From Ariolimax columbianus (Eukaryota; Mollusca; Gastropoda; Stylommatophora; Arionidae): a DNA stretch of 64,000 bases. The stretch's first letter is position 1, and each line of letters starts with the position of its first letter. The DNA lies in NCBI GenBank assembly GCA_036924085.1, contig JAVGWX010000013.1:40065893-40129892 (forward strand), given 5' to 3'. Shown piece after piece: positions 54,439 to 64,000 of this stretch. The translations under genes and the position numbers were made by a program. The notes under the pieces were generated by a model. That model searched no databases and was not told the DNA's origin. It saw only the letters and a list, made by a program, of their open reading frames with translations.

Positions 54439-54536
54439 GTTTGAGTCTATTAAGATGGACTCGCACATCGGGTAACCACCCTCTGTAAGCGCTTGTCCCA
54501 ACGCAGTTGAGTTTAAGTTGCTCGAGCCTAGCCCAC

Positions 54537-54630
54537 TAAGAACTAAAAGCTAAGAAATAAGAGCTAAGAACTAAGAGCTATGAACTAAGAACTAAGAGCT
54601 AAGAACTAAGAGCTAAGAACTAAGAACCAA
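54537..54630. repeat. 14-bp repeat AAGAACTAAGAGCT
   Basis: Alternating 7-mers AAGAACT and AAGAGCT, about six dimers. Confidence 0.95.
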
Positions 54631-54889
54631 TCATATATGTTGTAGCAGGTATCTAATGAGTGTTGGGCATGAGACTTGACTATTTAATTATGTAGATACT
54701 TGATGCCCCGAAAACTTTAATAAACACGACCCGCCAAGATGTGTTTACTTTACTTGTTTTTGTTAAGCTAAAGACCTAAGCTTCACTCAAAAAAGGAGCG
54801 CTTTTGGCATTGATTGTATGATTGACAGATTGATTGAACTCACGCAACTATACAAACATAAATTAAATTGTGTGGGAATTTAGCGTATG

Positions 54890-55045
54890 CAAATTTAACT
54901 TACATAAGTGTTGCTGACATAAATGTAGCTTGCATAAATTTTACTGACATAAATATAACTGACATAAATTTTATTGGCACAATTTTACTGACCTAAATTG
55001 AACTTTACTGGCATACATTTTACTTGCACAAATTCAGGTATTCGC
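54890..55045. repeat. Degenerate ACATAAATTT repeat
   Basis: TGACATAAATTTTACTGGC and variants recur about every 18 bp. Confidence 0.75.
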
Positions 55046-55124
55046 GTTTCTCCAAAACGTTTGAGGAAATACCATTTGAATGTGAATTGTATATTTATAG
55101 ATTGTTATTGTTCTTAATCTTCTA

Positions 55125-55490
55125 TGTCTTTGTCTTTCGTTCTCAAACTCCCGCTACCAAACGTTGATAAGGGCTTTGCAAGTAGCAGCATGTTGTCAAG
55201 AGAACAGGATGCGTTGTGTCGTTAGTTTACAGCTTTACTGCGATATGCGCACCTTGATCATGCACATCTGACTTCAGCAGGCAATTTTAAGTGCCTGGTT
55301 AGCCTTTTCCTTTTCAATCCCTTCTCTGTAGCCAGTCTGCTCTGTTGCATCCTGTTATCCAGACTCATCGCGTGGAGGTGTAGAAGGGTCTTGGTAGCTC
55401 TGGTTCGCTGGCACTGAAGCTAGTAGCCAGCTATGGGTCGATGACCTCTGCAGCTCATGCACTGATCAGCATCTTGATCCCAGATCACTG
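55125..55490 (-). mobile_element. Family A retroposon, antisense, nearly full length
   Basis: From TTTGTCTTTCGTTCTCAAAC (tail side) through TTTGCAAGTAGCAGCATG and ATCGCGTGGAGGTGTAGAAG to the head CAGCATCTTGATCCC at 55468-55482. Tail short; no TSD found. Confidence 0.85.
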
Positions 55491-55603
55491 TAACACTATT
55501 GAGTAGGTCTTCATGGATTTATTCCACTGCTGTTTCACTCCACCCCTACCAAAAACTAGATCGCTCTGCATTGTAACATGACGAGGAAAGTATGTGTACT
55601 CAC

Positions 55604-55805
55604 GGATGACTTGGCTTTTCTGTGTATGAACTTTGCTGATGACTTGGCTCTTTTGTCTCCGGACTTGCTGATTTGGCTCTTCTGTCTGTGGACTTTGCTG
55701 ATGGCTTGGCTCTTTTGTCTCCGGAGTTGCTGACTTGGCTCTTTTGTCTGTGGACTTTGCTGATGACTCTAATTTTTTTGTCTCCGGACTTGCTGACATT
55801 GCTCT
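55604..55805. repeat. About 63-bp dimeric tandem repeat, three units
   Basis: Half-units GACTTGGCTCTTTTGTC plus TCCGGACTTGCT, and TTGGCTCTTCTGTC plus TGTGGACTTTGCTGAT, alternate. Confidence 0.85.
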
Positions 55806-55819
55806 TCTGTCTCACAACC

Positions 55820-57159
55820 ATTACGAAGTACAGAATAACACAAATGTACTTACTTAAAAGTCACTAAAATTAGAGTTGAGTACACATGAGAAGAAAGCAC
55901 AGGTTATTACAATAAAAGCACCTAACGGCAATCAGTTTGTATAGGAAACACGCTACCACGAGAAGTAGATTTATTCATATATCTTGGTAGTAAAAAGACT
56001 ATCCACCTTTTTCGTGGTTTCCCTTTGGCCTTGAATCCGTTGTATCTAAATATCATTGCTTGTTAAGAGGTGCTGTGATGTGGTAGTCTTGTTATGTGGT
56101 CAACCAGTTTTAGTTCCTGTCTTTTGAAGTATAAAATAATACACAAAATATAGATCTTTAACTCCGTTGTCTAGTCCGTCCTATTGCATGACACTGTCAT
56201 GCGGGAAACAAAGAAAAGTACAACTTAAAATGTCCAATCTTTCAACAATGGATGCTTTCGCCGAACTGAGGGAACAAACTGGAGAGGTGGTAAAGCCACT
56301 AATACAAAACTGTGGGAAACAACTGGACAAGTGACAGTGTGACTATACGTAAAATGAAGGCGTTGGTGATGGATAAGACATGCAGTATAGAAATCAGCTG
56401 ATATCATGAAAAATCAGTCACTGTTCTGGAATACTCAGGGCAAGAGAAGTAGGGGAACACCTAAACAATCTTAGAAATGGGAGGTGAAGATAAACCTTAC
56501 AATGATAGGAAAGACGTGGGAGAGCTGGAAATGATCGTCTGTGACAGGAAGATCTGGCGAGTATTTGCTGATAACCTATGACCCACAAGGGTGTGAAGGG
56601 ATTTGATGGATTGGTTGATTTTCTCATGTCGCATTCATCCTTTCTGCACCTTTCAAAGAAAAGACTGAAACTTTTAGACGATAACGAAAGATGTGTTTTA
56701 CGGTATTTGAAGACTATTAAAAAAAAAAAAATGACCAATGCCAAATTAAAAAAATATTGATTAACGCGGATTAGTAAAGAAAAGAATATACTAGAATAAA
56801 TGAAATAAAGAAGTTCAAGAGTTATTAAAAACTGCAAGGTACCAAATGTGTACAACAGATATAGAAAAACATTTTTTTTTAAATAACATATTAAAGTTCC
56901 CAGAATAACCCATCCACGGATATGACGTCCTGAAAGCTGTAAATTATGTTACACTTATTAGCTTCGTGTGAACAGAGTAGTGGACGGAGCAGGAGTTTGT
57001 ACAACCGGTGAGCTACAGGAAGCGTCAGTATCTACACTTTATGTGTTTGTTGATTTTTGGAATAGAAGAATAGATTAAAAACACCACTCAGTTGTTTTTT
57101 CATTCATTCTTCAATCTCAAGAAACTGTTCTGGTGTCTTCCCCGTTATCATTTTCAGAA
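55820..57159. other. No gene recognised except dispersed repeat G
   Basis: AT-rich unique sequence; the short open frames at 56418-56855 (minus) and 56578-56760 have no recognisable domain. Confidence 0.45.
56005..56140 (+). repeat. Dispersed repeat G, copy 2
   Basis: ATCCGTTGTATCTAAATATC, ATTGCTTG and CCTGTCTTTTGAAGTA parallel 37375-37520. Confidence 0.65.
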
Positions 57160-58403
57160 CCACTAATCTATCACACTACACCCCATTGCAAGGACAACTA
57201 ATCTAGCACGGTAGGCCTCATTGTAAGGACCACTAATCCATCACGGTACACCCCATTGTAAGGACCACTAATCTAGCACGGTAGGCCCCATTGTAAGGAC
57301 CACTAATCCATCACGGTACACCCCATTGTAAGGACCACTAATCTAGCACGGTACACCCCATTGTAAGGACCACTAATCTAGCACGGTACACTCCATTTTA
57401 AGGACCACTAATCTAGCACGGTACACCCCATTGTAAGGACCACTAATCTAGCACATTACAGCCCATTGTAAGGACCACTAATCTAGCACGATACACCCCA
57501 TTGTAAGGACCACTAATCTAGCACGGTACGCCCCATTGCAAGGACCACTAATCTAGAACGGTACACCCCATTGTAAGGACCACTAATCTAGCACGGTACG
57601 CCCCATTGTAAGGACCACTAATCTAGCACATTACAGCCCATTGTAAGGACCACTAATCTAGCACGATACACCCCATTGTAAGGACCACTAATCTAGCACG
57701 GTACGCCCCATTGTAAGGACCACTAATCTAGCACGGTACGCACCATTGTAAGGACCACTAATCTGGCATGCTACACTCCATTGTAAGGACCACTAATCTA
57801 GCACACTACACCCCCTTGTAAGGACCACTAATCTAGCACACTGCAGCCAATTGTAAGGACCACTAATCTAGAATGCTACGCCCCATTGTAAGGACCACGA
57901 ATCTAGCATGCTACACCCCATTGTAAGGACCATTAATCTAGCATGCTATACCACATTATAAGGACCAATAATCTAGCATGCTACACTCTATTGTAAGGAC
58001 CACTAATCTAGCACGGTACACCCCATTGCAAGGACCACTCATCTAGCATGCTACACTCCATTGTAAGGACCACTAATCTATCACGGTACACCCCATTGCA
58101 AGGACCATTAATCCAGCACGCTACACTCCATTGTAAGGACCACTAATCTAGAACGGTACACCCCATTGTAAGGACCATTAATCCAGCACGCTACACTCCA
58201 TTGTAAGGACCACTAATCTAGCACGGTACACCCCATTGTAAGGACCACTAATCCAGCACGCTACACCCCATTGTAAGGACCACTAATCTAGCACGGTACA
58301 CCTATTGTAAGGACCACTAATCTAGCACGGTACACCCCATTGTAAGGACCAGCAATCTAGCACGCTACACCCCATTGTAAGGACCACTAATCCATCACGC
58401 TAC
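57160..58403. repeat. 35-bp minisatellite, about 35 units
   Basis: Unit CCCCATTGTAAGGACCAC plus TAATCTAGCACGGTACA. The variable part is GCACGGTACAC/GCATGCTACAC/GCACATTACAG. Blocks of two to four units with the same variant order recur (for example 57420-57540 and 57590-57720), which suggests multi-unit duplication. Confidence 0.97.
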
Positions 58404-58754
58404 TTATAGTTTAGTTTTCTTTATTTGGGTAGACAACATTGATTCCTGCAATCTGCATACTTCACTGCTCTTGTATCTGATCCATCAGTACATACATGGA
58501 TCAATGAATCTATAGCGTACAGTTCATGGAGCTCATGTTTTCCTTTGAGAGCATTTTGATGTTACTCATGTGCTTGGATACGGAATTTGTGTATGATTCT
58601 TGTTGTTGCTTGCTGCCATGATTGTTGCGTAATGCTCACAATTAGAAAGTTTACTCTTTTGAAATCCTCCTCCCGACTACTTTCAGCTCATACCAGAACT
58701 GGGACCTGCATAGGAACATATTCCTTATAGAAGTAGTTCGACTAAGAAATAAGA
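58404..58754. other. No gene recognised
   Basis: Unique sequence; nothing recognised. Confidence 0.4.
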
Positions 58755-58860
58755 ACTCTTTTGTGCGCCCTGAAAAGGACGTTCAGTTGCGGTTTGTAGT
58801 TTTTCTCACATCCCGAGCGTGCTGATGAAGGTGGACCGCAGTCCCCCGGGCGTTTGTGCT
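58755..58860 (-). repeat. Family C 3' fragment, antisense
   Basis: TGCGCCCTGAAAAGGACGTTC and GAGCGTGCTGATGAAGGTGGA match the reverse complement of 17300-17400. Confidence 0.7.
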
Positions 58861-59699
58861 ATGATTAATTTTGAGGATCAATGTATAAAATTACTTCCTT
58901 GTAATCTTCTACTGGCTGAAAAAATCTGCAGCAACAGTTTTCTCGCTCTTAAGCAAAGAAATAGTAGAAACAATACTACTCGAAAATAAGCCCACCCCAA
59001 AAAAAATGGATCTAGTACAATGATGTCGCTAATACGTTATCCCCGACAGCAATGTTTTTTATCAATAATTACGAAGATTAAAAATAACAATCATGGTATA
59101 ACCATAAATTGAACCTTCTTCCTTTGCCATAAGCGATACGCTCGCTAACTGTTCAGCCAGTTGAGGATTTATAAGTGCAATCAGGAAAAGAACTCAGTAT
59201 CAATGCGCACGGTTCAACACGGTATATCTAAACCGTTATCTGTAACCCCCAAGACAGATCTCAGGTACGGAGATGAGAAAAACGCGAGGGTTACTTTAGT
59301 TTGTGCTTGCACAATAAACCTCAATAATGGGATTCCGGCCTGGTTTCATAAACGAGGTTCTTTGTGGTTGTCGCAAGCAGTGCATTGTTTAAACTCGTAA
59401 ATGGAAACCCCTGTACTGTAGAAGACGTATTGCATTGCAAGCTTCACAATTTCTGTCTTTCTGTTTTTTTCTTTCACTCCAGAAAGGTCTTACACTGTGT
59501 TGGGTTATGTATTGTGTTGCTACTCCAGTTTATCACACATGTCACAACATGGTTTTGACGTTGGAAGTTACCACAGGCTAATCTTTGGAATACTTCCAAT
59601 CCTGTTATTCACATGGTATTAATGTCTGTTGAAGTGCAAATAATTTGGGTAGATTTTAAACTTGAAAATGTTATATTTGGGCGGGCATCAGTCGTTAAA
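58861..59699. other. No gene recognised
   Basis: Unique sequence. The short open frames at 59161-59400 and 59364-59558 show no domain. Confidence 0.45.
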
Positions 59700-59724
59700 C
59701 CTACTCTTTTCAATTTGTACAAAG

Positions 59725-61140
59725 GTCAATTTAGATAAAGACGGGAACAAACTATGGAAGTTAGTCAGAGCCATGAATGACGAAACTCCATCAAATAAAC
59801 AAATTACCATCAAGCAGGGCGACAACATGCTCACTGGGGGAAAAAAAGCAGCAAACGCCTTCGTTAAACATTATGCCAGAGCTGACCACATTGATGTCCA
59901 TGCAGATAGGCATACATAAATTAGGGAAGAGCAAAAGGGGCACGACAACATCAATATGGCACCAGAAGAGCACATAATGGCAAAACTAACAATGAATGAA
60001 ATGGAAGAGGCCATGAGAACGTTAAATAAAAGTAAATCTCCCGGAAAAGATGGGATAACAAACGAAATGCTGATGGGGCTGGTCCAAACAGCAAAGAGGA
60101 AGTTACTATCAGTCCTGAACCAAAGCTGGAAAAGGGTATTGTACCCCAGGCATGGAAAGACGCAGTACTGGTACCAGTACCAAAAACAGGAAAAGATAAA
60201 ACAGATCCAAATGGATACAGACCTATCAGCCTACTGAGCTGTGTAGGCAAACTCATGGAACGTATGATAAACGCCAGACTGATGTGGCATCTGGAAGAAA
60301 AACACATACTAATTCCACAGCAAGTAGGCTTTAGACAGCACAGATCCACTGAGGATTAGGACACCCTCATAGCCCAGGAAATAGCAGATGCCTACCAGGA
60401 GCAAAAACACACAGTAGTCGTTTGGGTGGACCTAGAAAAGGCATTTGACAAAGTCTGGAAAGAGGGACTTAGATTCAAGCTAAGAAGAAGTGCAGTTTGT
60501 GGGAAAATGTACAAGTGGATCAACCACTACCTCAAAAACAGAACGGCCAGAGTTCAAGTACAAGGGCAGATGAGCAAAAAGGTGACACTTGAGCAGGGAT
60601 ACCCCAAGGGGAAGTACTGTCACCCACACTCTTCCTGGTGTATATAAATAACATAACAGAGAATATACCAAGAAGAGTCCATAGCTCAATTTTTGCAGAC
60701 GATCTGGCTATGTGGACCTCTGAAAGGAATCTCACCATAGCAAGCAATCGGATGCAGAAGGCCCTAACATCGCTGGAAGAGTGGGCGAACTCATGGCTGG
60801 TCAAAATAAACGAGGAAAAAACAACATGTACGATATTCTCGCTTTCAAACAAACCCAAAAACACCAAAATAAGTCTTAACGCCAAATACTTGCAGCCAAA
60901 CGACAACCCAAACTACCTGGGAGTCACATTTGATCGGCGCATGACATGAAAAAGACAGATCGAGAGAAACCGAATGAGAGCCAGAGAAAGAATGGCAATC
61001 ATGAGGAAACTTGCTGGCACAAGCTGGGCAGCAGACGAAAGTATACTAAAGAAACTGTACACTGGAAGAGTGAGACCAGTTCTCGAGTATGGCATTGCGG
61101 CACGGACAACTGCAGCAAAGGCGAACTTCGATAAAATTAG
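59725..61140 (+). pseudogene. LINE-A reverse transcriptase, broken by frameshifts
   Basis: In order: KLTMNEMEEAMRTLNKSKSP then GKDGITNEML (start of the domain, 59983-60070), DPNGYRPISLLSCVGKLMER (motif 1-2, about 60210), IPQQVGFRQHRST (about 60315), VDLEKAFDKVW (motif A, Asp present, about 60428), GIPQGEVLSPTLFLVYINN (motif B, 60596-60652) and FADDLAMW (motif C with both Asp, about 60693). The thumb region follows with NYLGVTFDRRMT and RVRPVLEYGIAA. Breaks: TAA at 59917-59919, frameshifts near 60135 and 60600, TAG at 60357-60359, TGA at 60947-60949. The catalytic residues themselves are intact, but the copy is dead. Confidence 0.9.
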
Positions 61141-61149
61141 CAAACTCCA

Positions 61150-62175
61150 AAACCTTTACAGAAATAGCCAAAGCAAAGATGCACGAAGACCCTATGAACG
61201 CACTAACAACACCAAAGTCCATCCCTACTGTACGAAAACCTACCTGGAGGCAGCATATATTTCCAGAGGTGGTAGAAAATATACCAGGTATTGAAAACAA
61301 AAACTGCCAGACTGAAAAAGAAAGAAGAGATACAACTCTTAGGTACATATCGAAAAACTACCCAAGCATGGAATGGACCCATGCATACACCGACGGTTCT
61401 GTAACAAACACAACACAGAATAGAGGGGCAGAGGCACTCCTGAGCCTACCAAATGGCAGAAAAATAACACTGTCATTGGCAACTGGAAAATACACAATCA
61501 ATTTTAGAGCGGAAGCAGAGGTACTGAGGGCGGCAGTGGAAGAAATGGTGACAGGTAAAAGGAAAGAAAGCCATATAGTCCTGCTTACAGATGCCCTGGC
61601 CGTAGTCACAGCACTAAAAAGCCAGAAAAATACTGAACTTAATGAGTACTCTGTCAACTATGCCAGCAGTCGACACCAAAAAGAGTAGTGATACAGTGGG
61701 TTCCATCCCACTGCAACATCCAAGGCAACGAGGAGGCAGACAGACTGGCAAAAGAAGGTGCAAGAATACCACAACCAGATACTAGTGTGACATACGAAGA
61801 GTCAAAACGGCTTATTAGAGCTAGATACATGACGAAATGGGAAACAGAACATACTGGTTTCACAAAAAAACGATGCCTTTTACCAGTTGAACAGAAGAGA
61901 GCAGATCGTGGTCTTCAGATTTCGCACTGGCCACAATAGACTGAGGTACCACCTATTCAACAAATTGAAGATAGGTGGCACTGACGAATGCTCGTGATAC
62001 CGGGAAAATGACCGCTGAGCATTTGCTGCAAAACTGCCCGACATACGAGGATCAGAGAGAGCAAATGTGGTCATCACCAGTGGCACACTAGACAAGCTCT
62101 ACTGCAGTGTCGATAGCCTCAGTATGACCGCTGCTTTTTTCGAAAAAATAAAGGTCGACATCTGACAGCGTAAGA
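61150..62175 (+). pseudogene. LINE-A copy 6: RNase H and C-terminal domain, broken
   Basis: Linker FPEVVENIPGIENKNCQTEK, YTDGSVTNTTQN (first Asp), NFRAEAEVLRAAVEEM (Glu), LLTDALAVVTAL (second Asp), then a 9-bp deletion and a frameshift near 61650 before WVPSHCNIQGNEEADRLAK. A further shift near 61868 and a lost Cys codon at about 61993 (TGCTCGTGATACC) damage the C-terminal Cys/His motif. Confidence 0.88.
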
Positions 62176-62179
62176 AGAA

Positions 62180-62650
62180 GAATATTTCTACAAATGGATT
62201 TTTAAAGTGCTCAACAAGGAGCACGGCAGTCCGATCTTACTACACAGAGATCATTGCATTTTTTCAAAAATCTCAGTCTTCACCGTGATTCGAACCCGCG
62301 ACCTCCAGCAAACGAGACGAACACCTCATCTCGAGAACACTGATTCTCCCACCCGAGACGAACACCTTACCTCGAGACCACGTTTCCACCACCCGATACG
62401 AGACGAACACCTTACCTCGAGACCACGTTTCCACCACCCGATACGAGACGAACACCTTACCTCGAGACCACGTTTCCACCACCCGATACGAGACGAACAC
62501 CTTACCTCGAGACCACGTTTCCACCACCCGATACGAGACGAACACCTTACCTCGAGACCACGTTTCCACCACCCGAGACGAGACGAACATCTTACCTCGA
62601 GACCACGTTTCAACCACCCGACACATACACCTTACCTCGAGACCACTGAG
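62180..62650 (-). mobile_element. tRNA-related SINE whose head is expanded into a 45-bp array
   Basis: On minus the body (62180-62300) reads GTGAAGACTGAGATTTTTG and GAGCACTTTAAAAATCC as at 19680-19870. It is preceded by a perfect B-box-like GCGGGTTCGAATCAC (about 62288-62302). Before that comes the head, with an A-box-like GTGGTCTCGAGGTAAGG, repeated in tandem (62340-62640). The 3' end abuts LINE-A copy 6. Confidence 0.75.
62340..62640. repeat. 45-bp repeat of a SINE head, six to seven units
   Basis: On plus: GACGAACACCTTACCTCGAG plus ACCACGTTTCCACCACCCG and ATACGA. The inner units are identical; both outer ones diverge. On minus each unit contains GTGGTCTCGAGGTAAGGTG, in the A-box position of the SINE. 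Confidence 0.93.
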
Positions 62651-62936
62651 TCCCCACTAGCCCGATCCAATTTTCATAAAACATGTGCTGACCCCAAAGC
62701 TCTTTAGTTTGGTATTTCCTGGCATTCTTTCCGATGCTACGCATTGCTGTGACATAGGCGTACACAACAGATACATGGGAGATGAGCAGATGTTCAACAT
62801 GAGGCGACTAAGGTCTCACCAAAAGAATGAAAAAGGCAACCATCTTAGATCTGCTTCCTGATGGTGAAAGCACCATTTACACCTGTTGAGACCAGGATAT
62901 ATAGACCAAAATGAATGAGTTTTCAGTTTGCGAGCA
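62651..62936. other. No gene recognised
   Basis: Unique sequence; nothing recognised. Confidence 0.4.
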
Positions 62937-62939
62937 GAC

Positions 62940-63240
62940 ATTTGTTCTGACCAGCAACACAAACAAGTTGTTGTTGATGTTGTTAATGCCCACAATGACT
63001 GTCTGCTCTTTGGTGCCCATAAAAAGGCGTTAAATGGCGGGTTGCAGTAGCTTTGTCCATATCTCTTGTGTGCTGATGAATGTAGACCGTGTTACCCAGG
63101 CTGTTGTGCTATGATTGGCTTCATCAGTGAGACGATCACTATTAGGGGGATTACGTCGATTCCCGACCTCGTTAGCCAGGCTGCCCAAAAAATAGTCTGT
63201 TTCCAGAGAACAGTGAGTCAAAGTTAGCTGGGGATGTTGG
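62940..63240 (-). repeat. Family C dispersed repeat, 3' two thirds, antisense
   Basis: On minus: CCTGGCTAACGAGGTCGGG, GGTGCCAATAAAAAGG-like end, ATTGTGGGCATTAACAAC and a (AAC)n-like tail at 62940-62965. Confirms the family C 3' end used to interpret the 17.4-kb array. Confidence 0.8.
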
Positions 63241-63379
63241 CCAGAATATTTCACCTGATTCTAACATTACCTGATCAATACGTTATGTTTGACCAGAGGT
63301 TAGTCTTCTCGCCTCTAAACACAAAGAACACATAACAAAATGTTGCTACATGCTCCTGTGAAGCCAAGCCACAATTCAA

Positions 63380-63500
63380 ACATCACTGTACATAGCCAGT
63401 ATCTACAAACAATTGAAAGCTTTACCTACCTTGGCAGTATCTTCACAAGAGAAGTAAATATCGATTCAATGATCCAGAACAGGATTGCTTTTGGAACACG
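63380..63500 (+). pseudogene. LINE relic, short piece after motif C
   Basis: HSQYLQTIESFTYLGSIFTR and DSMIQNRIAFGT match the ..FTYLGS......D.EI..RI.. stretch of LINE reverse transcriptases. The open frame further right (63539-63829) may be a continuation but is not recognisable. Confidence 0.65.
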
Positions 63501-63864
63501 GCACAACTCCTCATAAACAACAGTAAGGAGCAATTGCGATGCTCAATAGCACAAATTCCGTAGAAAAAAATTGCACAACAGTACTGGTAAATCTCATAAT
63601 CTCGACAAGACCAGGTGGTCGACTTAACAAGATGCTGTTTAAATGTGTTCATACCACAAAGCTTGCTAAACTCAAAATGTGCTCACGAATGAAGGAACAT
63701 GCAAGACCATTACTTAATATGCGAAGACGACTTATTGTCTATGGAGTATTGGACAAGATCGAACTTTGCAAACTGAATAAATCAATCTGTTCCCTGGTCA
63801 AGGACAACGGTACGCAAACGCAGACGTAACGACTAGTCAGAGCGGATGAAAGCCGGGAGCTGTC

Positions 63865-63960
63865 TATTAACTTAACTTAATTTATCCTTAATGTAATTTA
63901 ACTTTACGTAATTTGACTTATGGTCTCTATAGTGGTTTAAAAGACAACCAGTTTCTTGGA
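63865..63960 (-). mobile_element. LINE-C-related 3' end, antisense
   Basis: ACTTAACTTAATTTA tail side on plus, then GTGGTTTAAAAGACAACCAG, the reverse complement of the LINE-C 3' UTR theme (CTGGTTGT...CTTTTAAACCA). Confidence 0.5.
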
Positions 63961-64000
63961 GGGTGGTTATATACAGTATATATTGCGTGACCCTGACTAA

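Larger units (their letters stand above)
59700..62175 (+). mobile_element. LINE-A copy 6, longest copy, with reverse transcriptase
   Basis: It covers the region before the reverse transcriptase, the reverse transcriptase, linker, RNase H, C-terminal domain and 3' UTR (GGTCGACATCTGACAGCG, then a short GAA tail). It lacks 195 bp after 61154 that are present in copy 2. The left end is set by the start of recognisable coding sequence (NLDKDGNKLWKLVRAMNDE near 59725) and could lie slightly further left. The right end abuts the SINE at 62180. No TSD found. Confidence 0.9.

Noticed and set aside
59650..62200. TSD of LINE-A copy 6
   Set aside because: No convincing direct repeat was found at the two ends; the left end is not exactly defined.
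1..64000. LTR retrotransposons or retroviral remnants
   Set aside because: All reverse-transcriptase and RNase H pieces have LINE-type motif order and C-terminal Cys/His or finger motifs. No integrase, protease, gag-like region or paired long terminal repeats were seen.

Overview
This window looks like a gene-poor, repeat-rich piece of an animal nuclear genome. It has no operons, no long non-repetitive reading frame and no rRNA or tRNA gene. It does hold several families of non-LTR retrotransposons (LINEs) carrying an RNase H domain, tRNA-headed SINEs, mariner relics and more than twenty tandem-repeat arrays. This mix suits a lophotrochozoan, and a gastropod mollusc would be my guess, but nothing here fixes the species. 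I recognise no host protein-coding gene.

Mobile elements. The best-preserved family, called LINE-A here, has seven copies (1-611, 10455-11898, 26591-26866, 34052-34842, 43560-43692 minus, 46954-47954, 59700-62175). All are truncated at the 5' end and share a 3' end followed by a (GAA)n-type tail. Two have perfect 15-bp target-site duplications (TSDs). LINE-B (15490-16965, 20110-20345, 32430-32890 minus, 51935-52575) carries an RNase H domain and a Cys/His C-terminus. LINE-C (3795-4050 minus, 18845-19195, 20480-21655, 63865-63960 minus) ends in AAGTT repeats. Other decayed LINE pieces lie at 12630-14760, 23146-23790, 31515-31970, 35491-36180, 46355-46938, 48050-49270, 53395-53810 and 63380-63500. 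Mariner relics lie at 5330-5870 and 32110-33640. tRNA-headed SINEs lie at 19680-19870, 29701-29960, 38302-38562, 39159-39400 and 62180-62650.

Two dispersed families encode no protein. Family A is about 350 bp, has a (GAA)n or (AAGCC)n tail and TSDs of 11-13 bp, and occurs about a dozen times. Family C is up to about 470 bp and contains a CA-rich stretch in some copies.

Tandem arrays fill roughly a quarter of the window, with units from 3 to 102 bp. The largest are 1617-3352 (GTA-based, 27/15-bp higher order), 7150-9697 (43/42 bp), 17411-18196 (30 bp), 22225-23145 (32 bp with an inverted repeat), 28808-30228 (30 bp), 30804-31514 (102 bp), 48541-49145 (29 bp), 49925-51480 (CCAA-type) and 57160-58403 (35 bp). 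The most interesting pattern is that in at least eight arrays the unit can be traced to a piece of the mobile element in which it sits: a LINE reading frame, the head of a SINE, the 3' end of family C, or the middle of family A. The window therefore looks like a place where transposon fragments are repeatedly turned into minisatellites. The long open frames across the arrays are by-products of unit lengths divisible by three, not genes.
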